A stretch of DNA of 61,252 bases from DASYRM01 sp036004405 (GTDB lineage: Bacteria; Acidobacteriota; Vicinamibacteria; Vicinamibacterales; UBA2999): contig DASYRM010000197.1 of NCBI GenBank assembly GCA_036004405.1, positions 1-61,252 of the forward strand, given 5' to 3'. Below, one piece after another: positions 50,110 to 58,343 of the stretch. How positions within the stretch are numbered: position 1 is the stretch's first letter; every line of letters starts with the position of its first letter. The notes beneath the pieces were generated by a model. The model saw nothing but the letters and a program-made list of their open reading frames with translations. It did no database searches and had not been told where the DNA came from. The translations under genes and the position numbers were made by a program.

Positions 50110-50787
50110 TTATCGACGCACGCGCCGGCGGATCGAAAAGCCGGCCATGCCCGTGGCCAACAGGGCCAGGATTGCTGGCTCGGGTACTTCCAGCTCGATG
50201 TCGTTCACGCCGTCCCAGGCCTGGCGTTCCGGGGTCGTGTGGTTGCCGGCCACGCCGCCGCGGTTGCCGTCGTCGGTCAGAAGCAGCTGCGAAACCGCGG
50301 TTCCACTCCGCGTGTGCCGGCCGATTCCCAGGAGCTCGGCGATCGACGGGTCGAAGATCCCGGGGCCGAGCTCATACGAGGCCTGCGCCGACGCTCCGTC
50401 CCACTGCCCGGCGGTGACTTCGATCGTCTTGATGGGCGCCACGAACGATCCAGTTCGCAGCACACCGTTCTGGTCGATGGCGAAAAGGATCTCGAATGTG
50501 CCGCCGGTGTAGAAATAGTGGCTGCTGACGACTCCGCCGCCGGCGTTCTGGTCGAGCGTCTGGTGGTCGAACGCCGCGCCCACCGCCTCGTAGCCGACGC
50601 CGATGAAGTCCACGTCCGGTACCTGGGCATCGATGTCGAACGAGGTCAGGTCGTAGCCCTGCTGGTTCGGACTGACGGTCCCGAACGTGAAGTTCGAGTT
50701 GAGGAATTCCATGGAGAACACCGGGCCGGCAAGGAGCCGCGACGCGGGGAACAGGATGAAACACACCAGGAGGGCTGGGATTCGCAT
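50110..50787 (-). CDS. PEP-CTERM sorting-domain protein
   Basis: The 225-aa protein has a signal peptide (MRIPALLVCFILFPASRLLAG), a beta-rich middle without a known domain, and a C-terminal sorting signal: VPEPAILALLATGMAGFSIRRRVRR, that is PEP, a hydrophobic helix and an arginine tail. Exosortase would cut near PEP and pass the protein to the cell surface, often with exopolysaccharide. No exosortase gene is in the window. GGAG lies five bases before the ATG. Confidence 0.85.
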   Translation of the reverse strand: MRIPALLVCFILFPASRLLAGPVFSMEFLNSNFTFGTVSPNQQGYDLTSFDIDAQVPDVDFIGVGYEAVGAAFDHQTLDQNAGGGVVSSHYFYTGGTFEILFAIDQNGVLRTGSFVAPIKTIEVTAGQWDGASAQASYELGPGIFDPSIAELLGIGRHTRSGTAVSQLLLTDDGNRGGVAGNHTTPERQAWDGVNDIELEVPEPAILALLATGMAGFSIRRRVRR

Positions 50788-50846
50788 GGAGGCTCCGAGA
50801 AACTTGTCACAGGTGCAAGCGGAATACCATCGGAACCTCCGGGAAG

Positions 50847-52001
50847 ATGACCGGTAGTCGAGCCAGCGGCCTCACGCTCGAGTCGCTGCGCCGTTACGCG
50901 GTGGCCCGCAGCCTGTTCGCGCCGGGCACGCTGCAGCGAGCGATCGACCGGCTCGGGTTCGTGCAGGCCGATCCCATCCGGGCGCCGGCGCGTGCCCAGG
51001 ATCTGACGCTTCGCCACCGCGTGGCCGGGTATCGGGCGGGGGACCTCGAGCGCCTTTATGCCAGGCTCGACGTCCACGAAGACTTCTTCGTCAACTACGG
51101 ATTCGTGTCCGGCGCCGTCTCGGCGCTGATGCATCCGCGCGGCGGCCCCACGCCCTGGACCGCCGGGCGCGGGCGCCACGTGAAGGCGCTTCTGGCTTTC
51201 GTGCGCTCGCGCGGCGAGGTGCATCCGCGCGAGGTGGACGAGCATTTCGAGCTCGGCACCGTCACCAACTACTGGGGCGGTTCCTCGAATGCGACCACGC
51301 ACCTGCTCGACCAGATGCACTATCGCGGGCTGCTGCGCGTCGTGCGGCGCGATGCCGGCATTCGCGTCTATACCGCGCACGAGCACGAGACGCCGGCGCG
51401 CGATGCGACCACGCGGCGGGCACGTGTGGACGCGCTGACGGATGTCGTGGTGGAAAAGTACGCCCCGCTCACCGCGTCGGGCCTCAACCGGCTGGTCAAG
51501 CGGTTGCGGTACGCGGTGCCGCAGTGGGCCACCGAGTTGAACCGCGCGGTGCGGCGGGCGAAGCAGCGACTGGCGCACGCGCGGGTGGACGGCGTCGACT
51601 GGTACTGGCCGCGCGCCGAGAACCCGGCTGACGCCATGACGGACGACGCCGTGCGTCTGCTGGCGCCCTTCGATCCGATCGTGTGGGACCGCCCGCGCTT
51701 CGAGCTCCTGTGGGGATGGGAGTATCGCTTCGAGGCCTACACGCCGGTGCCGAAGCGCAAGCTGGGGTACTACGCGCTGCCGCTGCTCTGGCGTGATCAG
51801 GTCGTGGGCTGGGCGAACATCGCCACCGTGGAGGGCGCGATCCAACCCGAGGTCCGCTATGTGGCCGGACGCCCGCCGCGCGAGCGCGCGTTCAAGCCGG
51901 CGCTCGACGACGAACTGTTACGTCTAGCCACCTCGCTGGGGCTATCGCTGCAGCGTCGGCGCCGTCAGCGCGTGGAGATCGGCAGCACGACGCCGGCCTG
52001 A
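50847..52001 (+). CDS. AlkZ/YcaQ-like winged-helix DNA glycosylase
   Basis: The 384-aa protein matches the HTH_42 family, which includes the crosslink-unhooking glycosylases AlkZ and YcaQ (AlkX). Family marks are LGFVQADPIRAPARAQDLTL, with the Gln-containing motif used for catalysis, HYRGLLRVVRR, LLAPFDPIVWDRPRFELLW, and the late GWANIA region. These proteins carry three tandem winged helices. If active, it would remove damaged bases or interstrand crosslinks. The 3' end overlaps the converging outer-membrane protein gene by 37 nt. Confidence 0.85.
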   Translation: MTGSRASGLTLESLRRYAVARSLFAPGTLQRAIDRLGFVQADPIRAPARAQDLTLRHRVAGYRAGDLERLYARLDVHEDFFVNYGFVSGAVSALMHPRGGPTPWTAGRGRHVKALLAFVRSRGEVHPREVDEHFELGTVTNYWGGSSNATTHLLDQMHYRGLLRVVRRDAGIRVYTAHEHETPARDATTRRARVDALTDVVVEKYAPLTASGLNRLVKRLRYAVPQWATELNRAVRRAKQRLAHARVDGVDWYWPRAENPADAMTDDAVRLLAPFDPIVWDRPRFELLWGWEYRFEAYTPVPKRKLGYYALPLLWRDQVVGWANIATVEGAIQPEVRYVAGRPPRERAFKPALDDELLRLATSLGLSLQRRRRQRVEIGSTTPA

Positions 52002-52495
52002 AGCCGGAGCGACTTGACGGCGCCGTCGTCGAACGCAATCGGAAACGAAATGCCGGCTCGGAACGCGACGCCTCGGCCCATCGCCAGGTCCACGCCGAAT
52101 CCCGGCTCGAACATGAAGCGCGTCGCGGAGCTCCCGCAGCACCCGGAGCTCATGCCGCCCAGAAGAATCTGCGCGAAGGGATCGACGCCGGGCGCCGTGC
52201 GCCCCGACAGGCGCAGCCCGCCCTGAAAGGTGTGGACGCGGAGCGTTTCGCCGAACTCCGAGCGGTAGTTCCCGCCGAACTCTCCCACCAGCGCGATCGC
52301 GGAGCGATCGATCGGCTTGGCAAACGAGATCAGCCAGCCGGCCGGTAGGTTGAGATCGGCCCCCTCGAGAAAGCGGAAGAACGAGTAGCTGATCCCGAGT
52401 GTGGTGTCCGTCGTCTGCGCCGACGCGACGCCGGCCAGCGCGCTGAAAAGCAGCGTCACGGCCAGTACCCAGCTCATCGATCGTCGAATAATCAT
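51965..52495 (-). CDS. Outer membrane beta-barrel-like protein, unknown function
   Basis: The 176-aa protein has a signal peptide (ending GVASAQ) and a body of alternating hydrophobic strands with glycine turns (AIALVGEFGGNYRSEF, FQGGLRLSGRTAP, GVAFRAGISFPIAF, LRLQAGVVLP). This fits a small 8-stranded barrel of the porin-family/OmpA-like kind. A GCCG motif near the middle could form a disulfide. Of three consecutive ATG codons, the third (52495) has GGAG seven bases upstream. No specific family is recognised. Confidence 0.65.
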   Translation of the reverse strand: MIIRRSMSWVLAVTLLFSALAGVASAQTTDTTLGISYSFFRFLEGADLNLPAGWLISFAKPIDRSAIALVGEFGGNYRSEFGETLRVHTFQGGLRLSGRTAPGVDPFAQILLGGMSSGCCGSSATRFMFEPGFGVDLAMGRGVAFRAGISFPIAFDDGAVKSLRLQAGVVLPISTR

Positions 52496-52551
52496 CATCA
52501 TGCTCCGGCTGGATTACCGTATGCCCAGACTACCGCACCGAGGAGGCAGGC

Positions 52552-53106
52552 ATGGGTCTCGTGAAACTCCTCCGCCGGCTCATCGTGGTCTCAGCCGCGC
52601 TCGTTCTTACTCCTGTGGTTTTGCCGGCACAGACCGTGGCGCCGCAGCCGGGTTGTAAGGCCACGGCGGCCGAACTGGAAGCGAACAAGAAGGTGGCGAT
52701 CGAGTTCTTCCGCACCGGCGCGGATCGGGTCGCGCTCGCCGACCCGACGTACAAGCAGCACAACCCGGCGTTCGTGAAGGGTGGACGCGAGGCTGGCCTG
52801 AGCGACTACGACTACTTCAGGTCGCGGTTCGGCGGCCCGCCGCGCCAAGGCGGCCCGGGGCCCGGCCGCGGTCAGGCCGACGGGCCGCAGCCGCCCGCCG
52901 GCAACCCGCTCGAGGTCGTCATGGCCGAGTGCGACGTGGTCACGGTCATCCACAAGAACTTCCGTCAGGACCCGACTGCGGCGCCCGGCACGTGGTACGA
53001 GGTGTTCACGTTCGACACCTTCCGCGTGCGCAACGGCAAGCTCGTCGAGCACTGGGATGGCGCGGTGATCAACCCGCCGGCCCCCGCGGGCGGACGCGGC
53101 AACTAG
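52552..53106 (+). CDS. Secreted SnoaL-like protein
   Basis: The 184-aa protein has a signal peptide (MGLVKLLRRLIVVSAALVLTPVVLPA) and a SnoaL/NTF2-like fold: NKKVAIEFFRTGADRVALADPTYKQHNP, VMAECDVVTVIHKNF and the usual ending FDTFRVRNGKLVEHWD. A Pro/Gly-rich insert sits in the middle. AGGAGG precedes the ATG by five bases. It lies 26 nt before the Tat-exported dehydrogenase gene, so the two may be one unit with the metallo-hydrolase. Confidence 0.82.
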   Translation: MGLVKLLRRLIVVSAALVLTPVVLPAQTVAPQPGCKATAAELEANKKVAIEFFRTGADRVALADPTYKQHNPAFVKGGREAGLSDYDYFRSRFGGPPRQGGPGPGRGQADGPQPPAGNPLEVVMAECDVVTVIHKNFRQDPTAAPGTWYEVFTFDTFRVRNGKLVEHWDGAVINPPAPAGGRGN

Positions 53107-53132
53107 CCGGCCGTAGTAGGCTGAAGTCCGTC

Positions 53133-54539
53133 ATGCCGTCACGCCTATCCGAGCTCTCACGCCGTGGACTGTTGAAGAAGGGCGCCGCGGCCGCTGCCGC
53201 GGGTGCGGCGATTGCCGTCGGGGCCGCACCGAGTGCGCAGGGGCAGGCGCCCGCCGTTGTGACCGGCCGGACGTTCCGCGCGTGGATATCGCGAGGATCC
53301 GGACCGAAGCGGACGACGCTGCAGGACGTGAAGCTGCGTCCCGTGACCGGCCGCATGGTGGTCGTGCGCACCGAGGCCACCAACCTCTGTTACTCCAACG
53401 TCGGCGTCGTGCTCGGGATCCAGGCCGCCCCGCCGAGCGGGGCCGCGGCGCCGACCAACGCTGCGGCCGTCGGCGGCACCCTGGCCGGCACCGACAACAT
53501 GGCGCTCATCCAGGGCCATGGCGGCATCGGCGTCGTGGAGGCGGTCGGACCTGAAGTGCGGCGTGTGCAGGTGGGCGACCGCGTCTGCGTGTCGGGCACG
53601 CCGCAGTGCGGCTCCTGCTATCACTGCCTGCGTGGGCGCGCGGACATCTGCCAGCTGCTCGGCCGCAATCTCGCGTCTGATCTGATTCCAGTCGCGGACC
53701 TGCGCGACGGTACGGCGGTCTACTCCAACTCGCACATCGGCGGCCTGAGCGAGCTGATGGTGACGTGGGAAGAGTGGATCGTGCCGGTCGTCTCGAAGGC
53801 CAGTGACGTCGATCTCGGCATGGTGTGCAGCTGCGTCAGCGTCGCGGGACTGGGCGCGACCACCTCGGGCACGCTGGCGACGCTCGCGCCGGGCTCGGCC
53901 GTGGCGGTCGTCGGCTGCGGACCGCTGGGCCTGAGCGCCGTGCAGGGCGCGCGCATCGCGGGGGCGTCGATCATCATCGGCATCGATCCCATCAAGGCGC
54001 GTCGCGATGTGGCGATGAAGGTCGGCGCCACGCACGTGCTCGATCCCAACGTCGAAGGCGACAAGCTGATCGAGCGCGTGCGGGCGCTCACGGCGGGCCC
54101 GACCAACCGCACGTGGTCCGGCGGCCGCGATTCGGGCGGGCGACGCAGCGGCGCCGGCGCCGATCTGGTGGTGGAGGCCGCGGGCGCCGAGTTCGTGCGG
54201 CCCAGGCTCGAACCGGGGCCGGATCCGAGCGGCATCCTGCCGATGCAGCAGGCCTATCAGATGGCCTCGGCCGGCGGCCACGTGATCACGACCGGACTCG
54301 TGCGCGGCACGATTGCGCTGCCAGCGTTTCTCTTTGCCATCGGCGGCGTCACCCACTCGGGCGGCCAGGCGGGCGGCGCCAACCCGATGCGCGACCTCCC
54401 GCGCTTCGTCGAGATGTTGCACGCCGGACGCTACGACACCAAGGCGCTCGCGACGCGCGTCGTCGGCCTGCGCGACGTGCTGGGCGCGTATGAAGAGGTG
54501 GCCTACCGAACCACGATCACGGCGCTGATGGTCGTGTAG
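53133..54539 (+). CDS. Tat-exported zinc-dependent alcohol dehydrogenase (MDR family)
   Basis: The 468-aa protein begins with a twin-arginine signal (SRRGLLKKGAAAAAAGAA, Arg10-Arg11), then an MDR dehydrogenase. The catalytic-zinc cysteine is Cys86 and the histidine is His129 in GHGGIGVVEAVGPEV, where the usual Glu of GHE is Gly. The structural-zinc set is complete (Cys159, 162, 165, 173), and the nucleotide motif is VGCGPLGLSAVQGA. Export of an NAD(P)-dependent enzyme is odd; the Tat path could carry it folded with cofactor bound. It lies 2 nt before the metallo-hydrolase gene. Confidence 0.88.
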   Translation: MPSRLSELSRRGLLKKGAAAAAAGAAIAVGAAPSAQGQAPAVVTGRTFRAWISRGSGPKRTTLQDVKLRPVTGRMVVVRTEATNLCYSNVGVVLGIQAAPPSGAAAPTNAAAVGGTLAGTDNMALIQGHGGIGVVEAVGPEVRRVQVGDRVCVSGTPQCGSCYHCLRGRADICQLLGRNLASDLIPVADLRDGTAVYSNSHIGGLSELMVTWEEWIVPVVSKASDVDLGMVCSCVSVAGLGATTSGTLATLAPGSAVAVVGCGPLGLSAVQGARIAGASIIIGIDPIKARRDVAMKVGATHVLDPNVEGDKLIERVRALTAGPTNRTWSGGRDSGGRRSGAGADLVVEAAGAEFVRPRLEPGPDPSGILPMQQAYQMASAGGHVITTGLVRGTIALPAFLFAIGGVTHSGGQAGGANPMRDLPRFVEMLHAGRYDTKALATRVVGLRDVLGAYEEVAYRTTITALMVV

Positions 54540-54541
54540 CG

Positions 54542-55501
54542 ATGCGCGCTGCCGTTGCCGTCGCCCTCGCGACGCTCGCCGGTGTTGCTGCGGTTGCCAC
54601 GCAGCAGCGGCTGCCGCTGAAGCAGCGTCTCGAGATCCTGACCGAAGGGCCGATGCGAGCCGACCGCGTGAAGGACGGCCTCTACGTGATTCGCGGCCCG
54701 TTCCTGCCATGCATGCGCGGCTGTCCGCCGGGGCAGACCGGCGACGGCCTGATTCACGAGTCCGGCGACGTGGCGCTGCGCGTGACGCCGGCCGGCCTCA
54801 TCGTCGTGGACGACAAGTTTCCGGATCAGGCGGCCGACGTGCTCGCGCAGGTGAAGAAGGTGAGTCCGCTGCCGGTGCGCTACGTCCTCAACAGTCACCA
54901 CCACGCCGACCACGTGAGTGGCAACGCCTATGTGCGCGGATCGCTCGGCGTCGACATCGTGGGTCACAAGAACATCCGCGAGAACTTCCTCCGCCTCAAG
55001 CAGCCGGGCGAACCCACCATCACGTTCGCCGACGAGACGGCGCTCTATCTGGGCGGCGTCGAGGTGCGGCTGCTCTGGCTCGGACGCGGCCACACCAACG
55101 GCGACACAGTGATCTACTTTCCCGATCTCAAGACGGTGCACGTGGGCGACCTCGTCATCGATGGGATGCCGGTCATCGACTACCCCGGCGGCGGCAGCGC
55201 CGTGGAATTCCTGACCACCATCGACAATCTGCTCAAGGTCGATTTCGACACCATGATTCCCGGCCACGGGAAGCTGATGACCAAGGACGATGTCCGCGCG
55301 TACCGGGTACGATTTCAGACGATGAACGACCGGCTGCGGGCCTTGATCCGATCGGGCGTGAAGAAGGAGCAGCTCGCGACGCTCGATCAGGCCCGCACGC
55401 GGTTGAAGCTGGCCGATCTCGGGTGGGACAACTCGGTGAGCACCACTACCTGGTTCGGCGGGATGTCGAGCTACTACGACGAGCTCGCGGCCGCGCGCTG
55501 A
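54542..55501 (+). CDS. Metallo-beta-lactamase-fold hydrolase, exported
   Basis: The 319-aa protein has a short hydrophobic N-terminus (probably a signal peptide) and the MBL fold. The metal-binding HxHxDH is SHHHADHVSG; further ligands lie in GRGHTNGDTVIYF, VHVGDLVIDG and IPGHGKLM. It is closer to the general hydrolase branch than to true beta-lactamases. Only two bases separate it from the Tat-exported dehydrogenase, so the products likely act together in the periplasm. Substrate unknown. It converges on the LacI-type regulator gene. Confidence 0.88.
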   Translation: MRAAVAVALATLAGVAAVATQQRLPLKQRLEILTEGPMRADRVKDGLYVIRGPFLPCMRGCPPGQTGDGLIHESGDVALRVTPAGLIVVDDKFPDQAADVLAQVKKVSPLPVRYVLNSHHHADHVSGNAYVRGSLGVDIVGHKNIRENFLRLKQPGEPTITFADETALYLGGVEVRLLWLGRGHTNGDTVIYFPDLKTVHVGDLVIDGMPVIDYPGGGSAVEFLTTIDNLLKVDFDTMIPGHGKLMTKDDVRAYRVRFQTMNDRLRALIRSGVKKEQLATLDQARTRLKLADLGWDNSVSTTTWFGGMSSYYDELAAAR

Positions 55502-55507
55502 ACGCGG

Positions 55508-56545
55508 CTATGGCCGGCCCCCACGTCGCGCCGGTCCGGTGGTGGCCCGTAGCACCAGACGGTGCGGCAGCGTGATCGACGCCGGATTCGACACGCCCCC
55601 CTCCAGGATGTCGAGGATCATGCGGACCAGCCGCTCGCCGATCTCCCGCATCGGTTGGGCGACGGTCGTGAGCGGCGGCTCCGAGTACTGCGCGAAGCGG
55701 ATGTCGTCGAACCCGATCACCGACAGGTCGCGCGGCACCACGAGCCGGCGCTGACGCGCCGCATTCAGAACGCCAATCGCCATCTCGTCGTTGAAACAGA
55801 AGACGGCCGTCGGCGGCTGCGTCCCCTTGAACAGCTGCTCGACGGCGGCCACGCCGGACTCGATCGAAAAGTCGCCCTGCACCACCATGAGCCCGCGATC
55901 GGCGCCGGTCCGCCGCGCCTGCAGCGTGGCCCCGTGCAGCCGGTCGCGGCTGAGCGGGCTGACCAGCGGGCCCGTGACGATCCCGATCCGGCGGTGGCCG
56001 AGGCTGTAGAGATGCGCCATCGCTTCAGCCGCCGCTTTCGCGTTGTCGATGTGCACGCCGGGAATCCCCAGCCGGGGGCTGAACTCGCATCCATTCACCA
56101 CCGGCGCGCACGCCGGCGCCGCGGCGCGCACCACGGCTGCGGCTTCTTTCGGCAGGCGATGGCCCAGGAAGATCAGCCCGTCGGCCTCGCGCCGCTTCAG
56201 CATGCGCGCATAGCCCTCTTCGCGCTGCTCGTCGTGCTGCGTGTCGCCCACCAGCACCGAGTAGCCGGCGCGCAGCGCCGCGTCCTCGATGCCCTGAAGG
56301 ATCAGCGAGAAGAACGGGTTCGAGAGGTCGGGCACCGTGACGAGCAGCTTGCGCGTGCGCAGCGTGCGCAGGTTGCTCGCGGCCGAGTTAGGAATGTACC
56401 CGAGCGCGTCCACGGCCCGCTGTACTCGCTGGCGCGTGACCGGCGCGACGACGGCGGGATGGCTCAGGACCCGTGATACTGTGGCCGTCGAAACACCAGC
56501 GCGCTTGGCCACCTGGTGAATCGTCGCCCCGGGTCGAATCGCCAT
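55508..56545 (-). CDS. LacI-family transcriptional regulator
   Basis: The 345-aa protein has the LacI HTH at its N-terminus (ATIHQVAKRAGVSTATVSRVLSHPAVV) and hinge (LGYIPNSAASNLRT). A periplasmic-binding-protein-like sensor follows (LLVTVPDLSNPFFSLILQGIEDAA, VIGFDDIRFAQYSEPPLTTVAQP), very like sugar-responsive members. The effector is unknown. It is tail-to-tail with the metallo-hydrolase and head-to-head with the TPR lipoprotein gene, 42 nt between starts. TATGAT ends 8 nt before its ATG. Confidence 0.93.
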   Translation of the reverse strand: MAIRPGATIHQVAKRAGVSTATVSRVLSHPAVVAPVTRQRVQRAVDALGYIPNSAASNLRTLRTRKLLVTVPDLSNPFFSLILQGIEDAALRAGYSVLVGDTQHDEQREEGYARMLKRREADGLIFLGHRLPKEAAAVVRAAAPACAPVVNGCEFSPRLGIPGVHIDNAKAAAEAMAHLYSLGHRRIGIVTGPLVSPLSRDRLHGATLQARRTGADRGLMVVQGDFSIESGVAAVEQLFKGTQPPTAVFCFNDEMAIGVLNAARQRRLVVPRDLSVIGFDDIRFAQYSEPPLTTVAQPMREIGERLVRMILDILEGGVSNPASITLPHRLVLRATTGPARRGGRP

Positions 56546-56553
56546 CGGCCTCG

Positions 56554-56559
56554 ATCATA
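56554..56559 (-). promoter_or_regulatory. Candidate -10 box, leaderless type, for the LacI regulator
   Basis: On the minus strand TATGAT ends 8 nt before the ATG at 56545. GAGG overlaps the last bases, so a leadered start is not excluded. Confidence 0.3.
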
Positions 56560-56587
56560 CTTGCCGTCGCTCGCAATGGAGGATGTG

Positions 56588-58060
56588 ATGAAGCGCCTCT
56601 CTCTCGTCGCGTGCGTGCTGCTGTTCTCGGCCTGCTCATCGCCCTCCAACTCCACTCCCGCCACCGCCTCGGCGCCGGCTCCGGCGAAGATCCCGATCAC
56701 CACGAAATCGCCGGAAGCGCTCGCGCACTATCAGAAGAGTGTGGCCTTCTTCGAGAACGCGCGCCCGGCCGAAGGGCTCGACGAGCTGAAGCAGGCGCTC
56801 GCGCTCGATCCGCAGTTCGTGTCCGCCAAAGCGTTTCACGGTGGCGGCACGCCAGGACCCGACGGCGTCAAGGAGATGGAGGAGGCGCTGGCGGCCGCAG
56901 CCAGCCTGCCCGAGGCGGAACGTCTGCTGATCGAGGCGGCGGTTGCACAGCGGCGCGGGGAGCAGGACAAGGCGGCGAGCGCGCTGAGGAGCGTTACCGA
57001 ACTCGCCCCTGGCGATTATCAAGGCTTCCTGCAGCTCGGATCGGAACTGCTCGGCGAGCAGAAATACGCCGAGGCGCAGCAGGCGTTCAAGAAGGCGACA
57101 GAGCTGAACCCGTCCAACGGCGGCGCACAGAACCTGCTGGGTTATGCGTCGCTGCGGCAGGGCGACACCGCGGCCGCGATTGCCGCGCTGGAGCAGTACG
57201 TGCGCATCCAGCCGCAGGAAGCCAATGCGCAGGACTCGCTCGGCGAAGCGTTGATGGGCGCGGGCCGCTTCAAGGATGCGGAGGCGGCCTTTCAGAAGGC
57301 GGCCGAGATGGCGCCGCAGTTCTGGCCGGCGCAGCAGGGCATTGCCTACGCGAGGTTCTACGCCGGCGACTGGGCCGGCGGCCGTGCCGCGCTGATGAAA
57401 GGGCGGGAGGTGGCGACGCGTCCGATCGACAAGTTGACGATCGACAACGATCTGGCGGCGGCCGCCGCCGCCCAGCGCGACTTCGCTCAAGCGCTCAAGC
57501 TCGTGGACACGATGGAAAAGGCTCCGGGTCTGCAGCTGGACGACACCGCGTTCGTCGGCACGGTGCGTGGGCTGACTCAGATGGAAGCGGGACGTTCGCG
57601 CGAGGCACTGGCGTCTCTCAATGCGGTGGTTGCCGCCGCCGACGGTGGCAAGTTCACGCCGGGTGTGGCGAGCGCCGTGCGTCCGCTGGCGCTGCGCGTG
57701 CGCGCCATGATCGAGGCACAGATGCGGGACGCGGCCGCGGCGGCCAAGACGTCTGCCGCGCTCGACGCCGACGCCACCGCGCAGCCGAACAACGCGCAGG
57801 TGCAGTCGATGGCGCATCACGGCCGCGCGATGCTGGCGCTGGCCAAGGGCGATGCGAAAGGCGCGCTCGCGGAGCTGGGGCAGTGCTCGGTCGAGGACCG
57901 CATCTGCGCGTGGCAGCGGGTGACGACCGCAGAGAAGGCGGGCGACAAGGCCGCGGCCGCCACGGCGCGCCAGCAAGCCCTCTTGATCTATGGACGCGAC
58001 CCCGTGAGTCTGGTCGTGCGGTCACGGCTCGGCACGCCGGCCGTCACGCGACCATCGTGA
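56588..58060 (+). CDS. TPR-repeat lipoprotein
   Basis: The 490-aa protein has a lipoprotein signal (MKRLSLVACVLLFSAC, lipobox FSAC with Cys16). Tetratricopeptide repeats run over about residues 45-430 (YQGFLQLGSELLGEQKYAEAQQAFKKATELNPSN and similar units). It should be anchored on the periplasmic face of a membrane and mediate protein contacts. GGAGG lies five bases before the ATG at 56588. The TGA stop overlaps a GTG that opens the RibD-type remnant. Confidence 0.88.
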   Translation: MKRLSLVACVLLFSACSSPSNSTPATASAPAPAKIPITTKSPEALAHYQKSVAFFENARPAEGLDELKQALALDPQFVSAKAFHGGGTPGPDGVKEMEEALAAAASLPEAERLLIEAAVAQRRGEQDKAASALRSVTELAPGDYQGFLQLGSELLGEQKYAEAQQAFKKATELNPSNGGAQNLLGYASLRQGDTAAAIAALEQYVRIQPQEANAQDSLGEALMGAGRFKDAEAAFQKAAEMAPQFWPAQQGIAYARFYAGDWAGGRAALMKGREVATRPIDKLTIDNDLAAAAAAQRDFAQALKLVDTMEKAPGLQLDDTAFVGTVRGLTQMEAGRSREALASLNAVVAAADGGKFTPGVASAVRPLALRVRAMIEAQMRDAAAAAKTSAALDADATAQPNNAQVQSMAHHGRAMLALAKGDAKGALAELGQCSVEDRICAWQRVTTAEKAGDKAAAATARQQALLIYGRDPVSLVVRSRLGTPAVTRPS

Positions 58061-58327
58061 CGCTCGAGGCACGCGCTCGCAGCTCCTGCCACCGGGTGAT
58101 ACGCGGTGAGGACGGCCCGAACCTCGTCACCCAGGGCAGCACCGAGCTCGTCCACGCGCTGCTCGCCAATGACCTGGTCGACGCGATGAGCATCTTCACC
58201 GTGCCGGTCGTGCTTGGCCGCGGCAAGAAACTGTTCGCCGACGGAGATCAAGGTTGCCGACAGTCCGCTTGCGTCCCCCAGCGATCGTGAGATGGCCCGC
58301 CAGAAGCGCATGAAACGCGAGGGCTAG
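58057..58327 (+). pseudogene. Remnant of a RibD-C/dihydrofolate reductase-like gene
   Basis: One frame reads EDGPNLVTQGSTELVHALLANDLVDAMSIFTVPVVLGRGKKLFADGD, the conserved C-terminal half of RibD-C-type reductases. The frame then breaks; the other frame ends PSDREMARQKRMKREG, which resembles the usual C-terminal tail of these proteins. The N-terminal half and the linking part are missing. It looks like a decaying gene with internal deletion, left between the TPR and methyltransferase genes. Confidence 0.6.
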
Positions 58328-58329
58328 GT

Positions 58330-58335
58330 TATCCT
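58330..58335 (+). promoter_or_regulatory. Candidate -10 box, leaderless type, for the methyltransferase
   Basis: TATCCT ends 8 nt before the ATG at 58344. No Shine-Dalgarno or good -35 is seen. Confidence 0.3.
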
Positions 58336-58343
58336 CGGCCGAG

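Noticed and set aside
56473..58290. Plus-strand frame running through the TPR lipoprotein
   Set aside because: Only its last part (from 58057) has meaning, as a RibD-type remnant; the rest is a shadow of the TPR gene.
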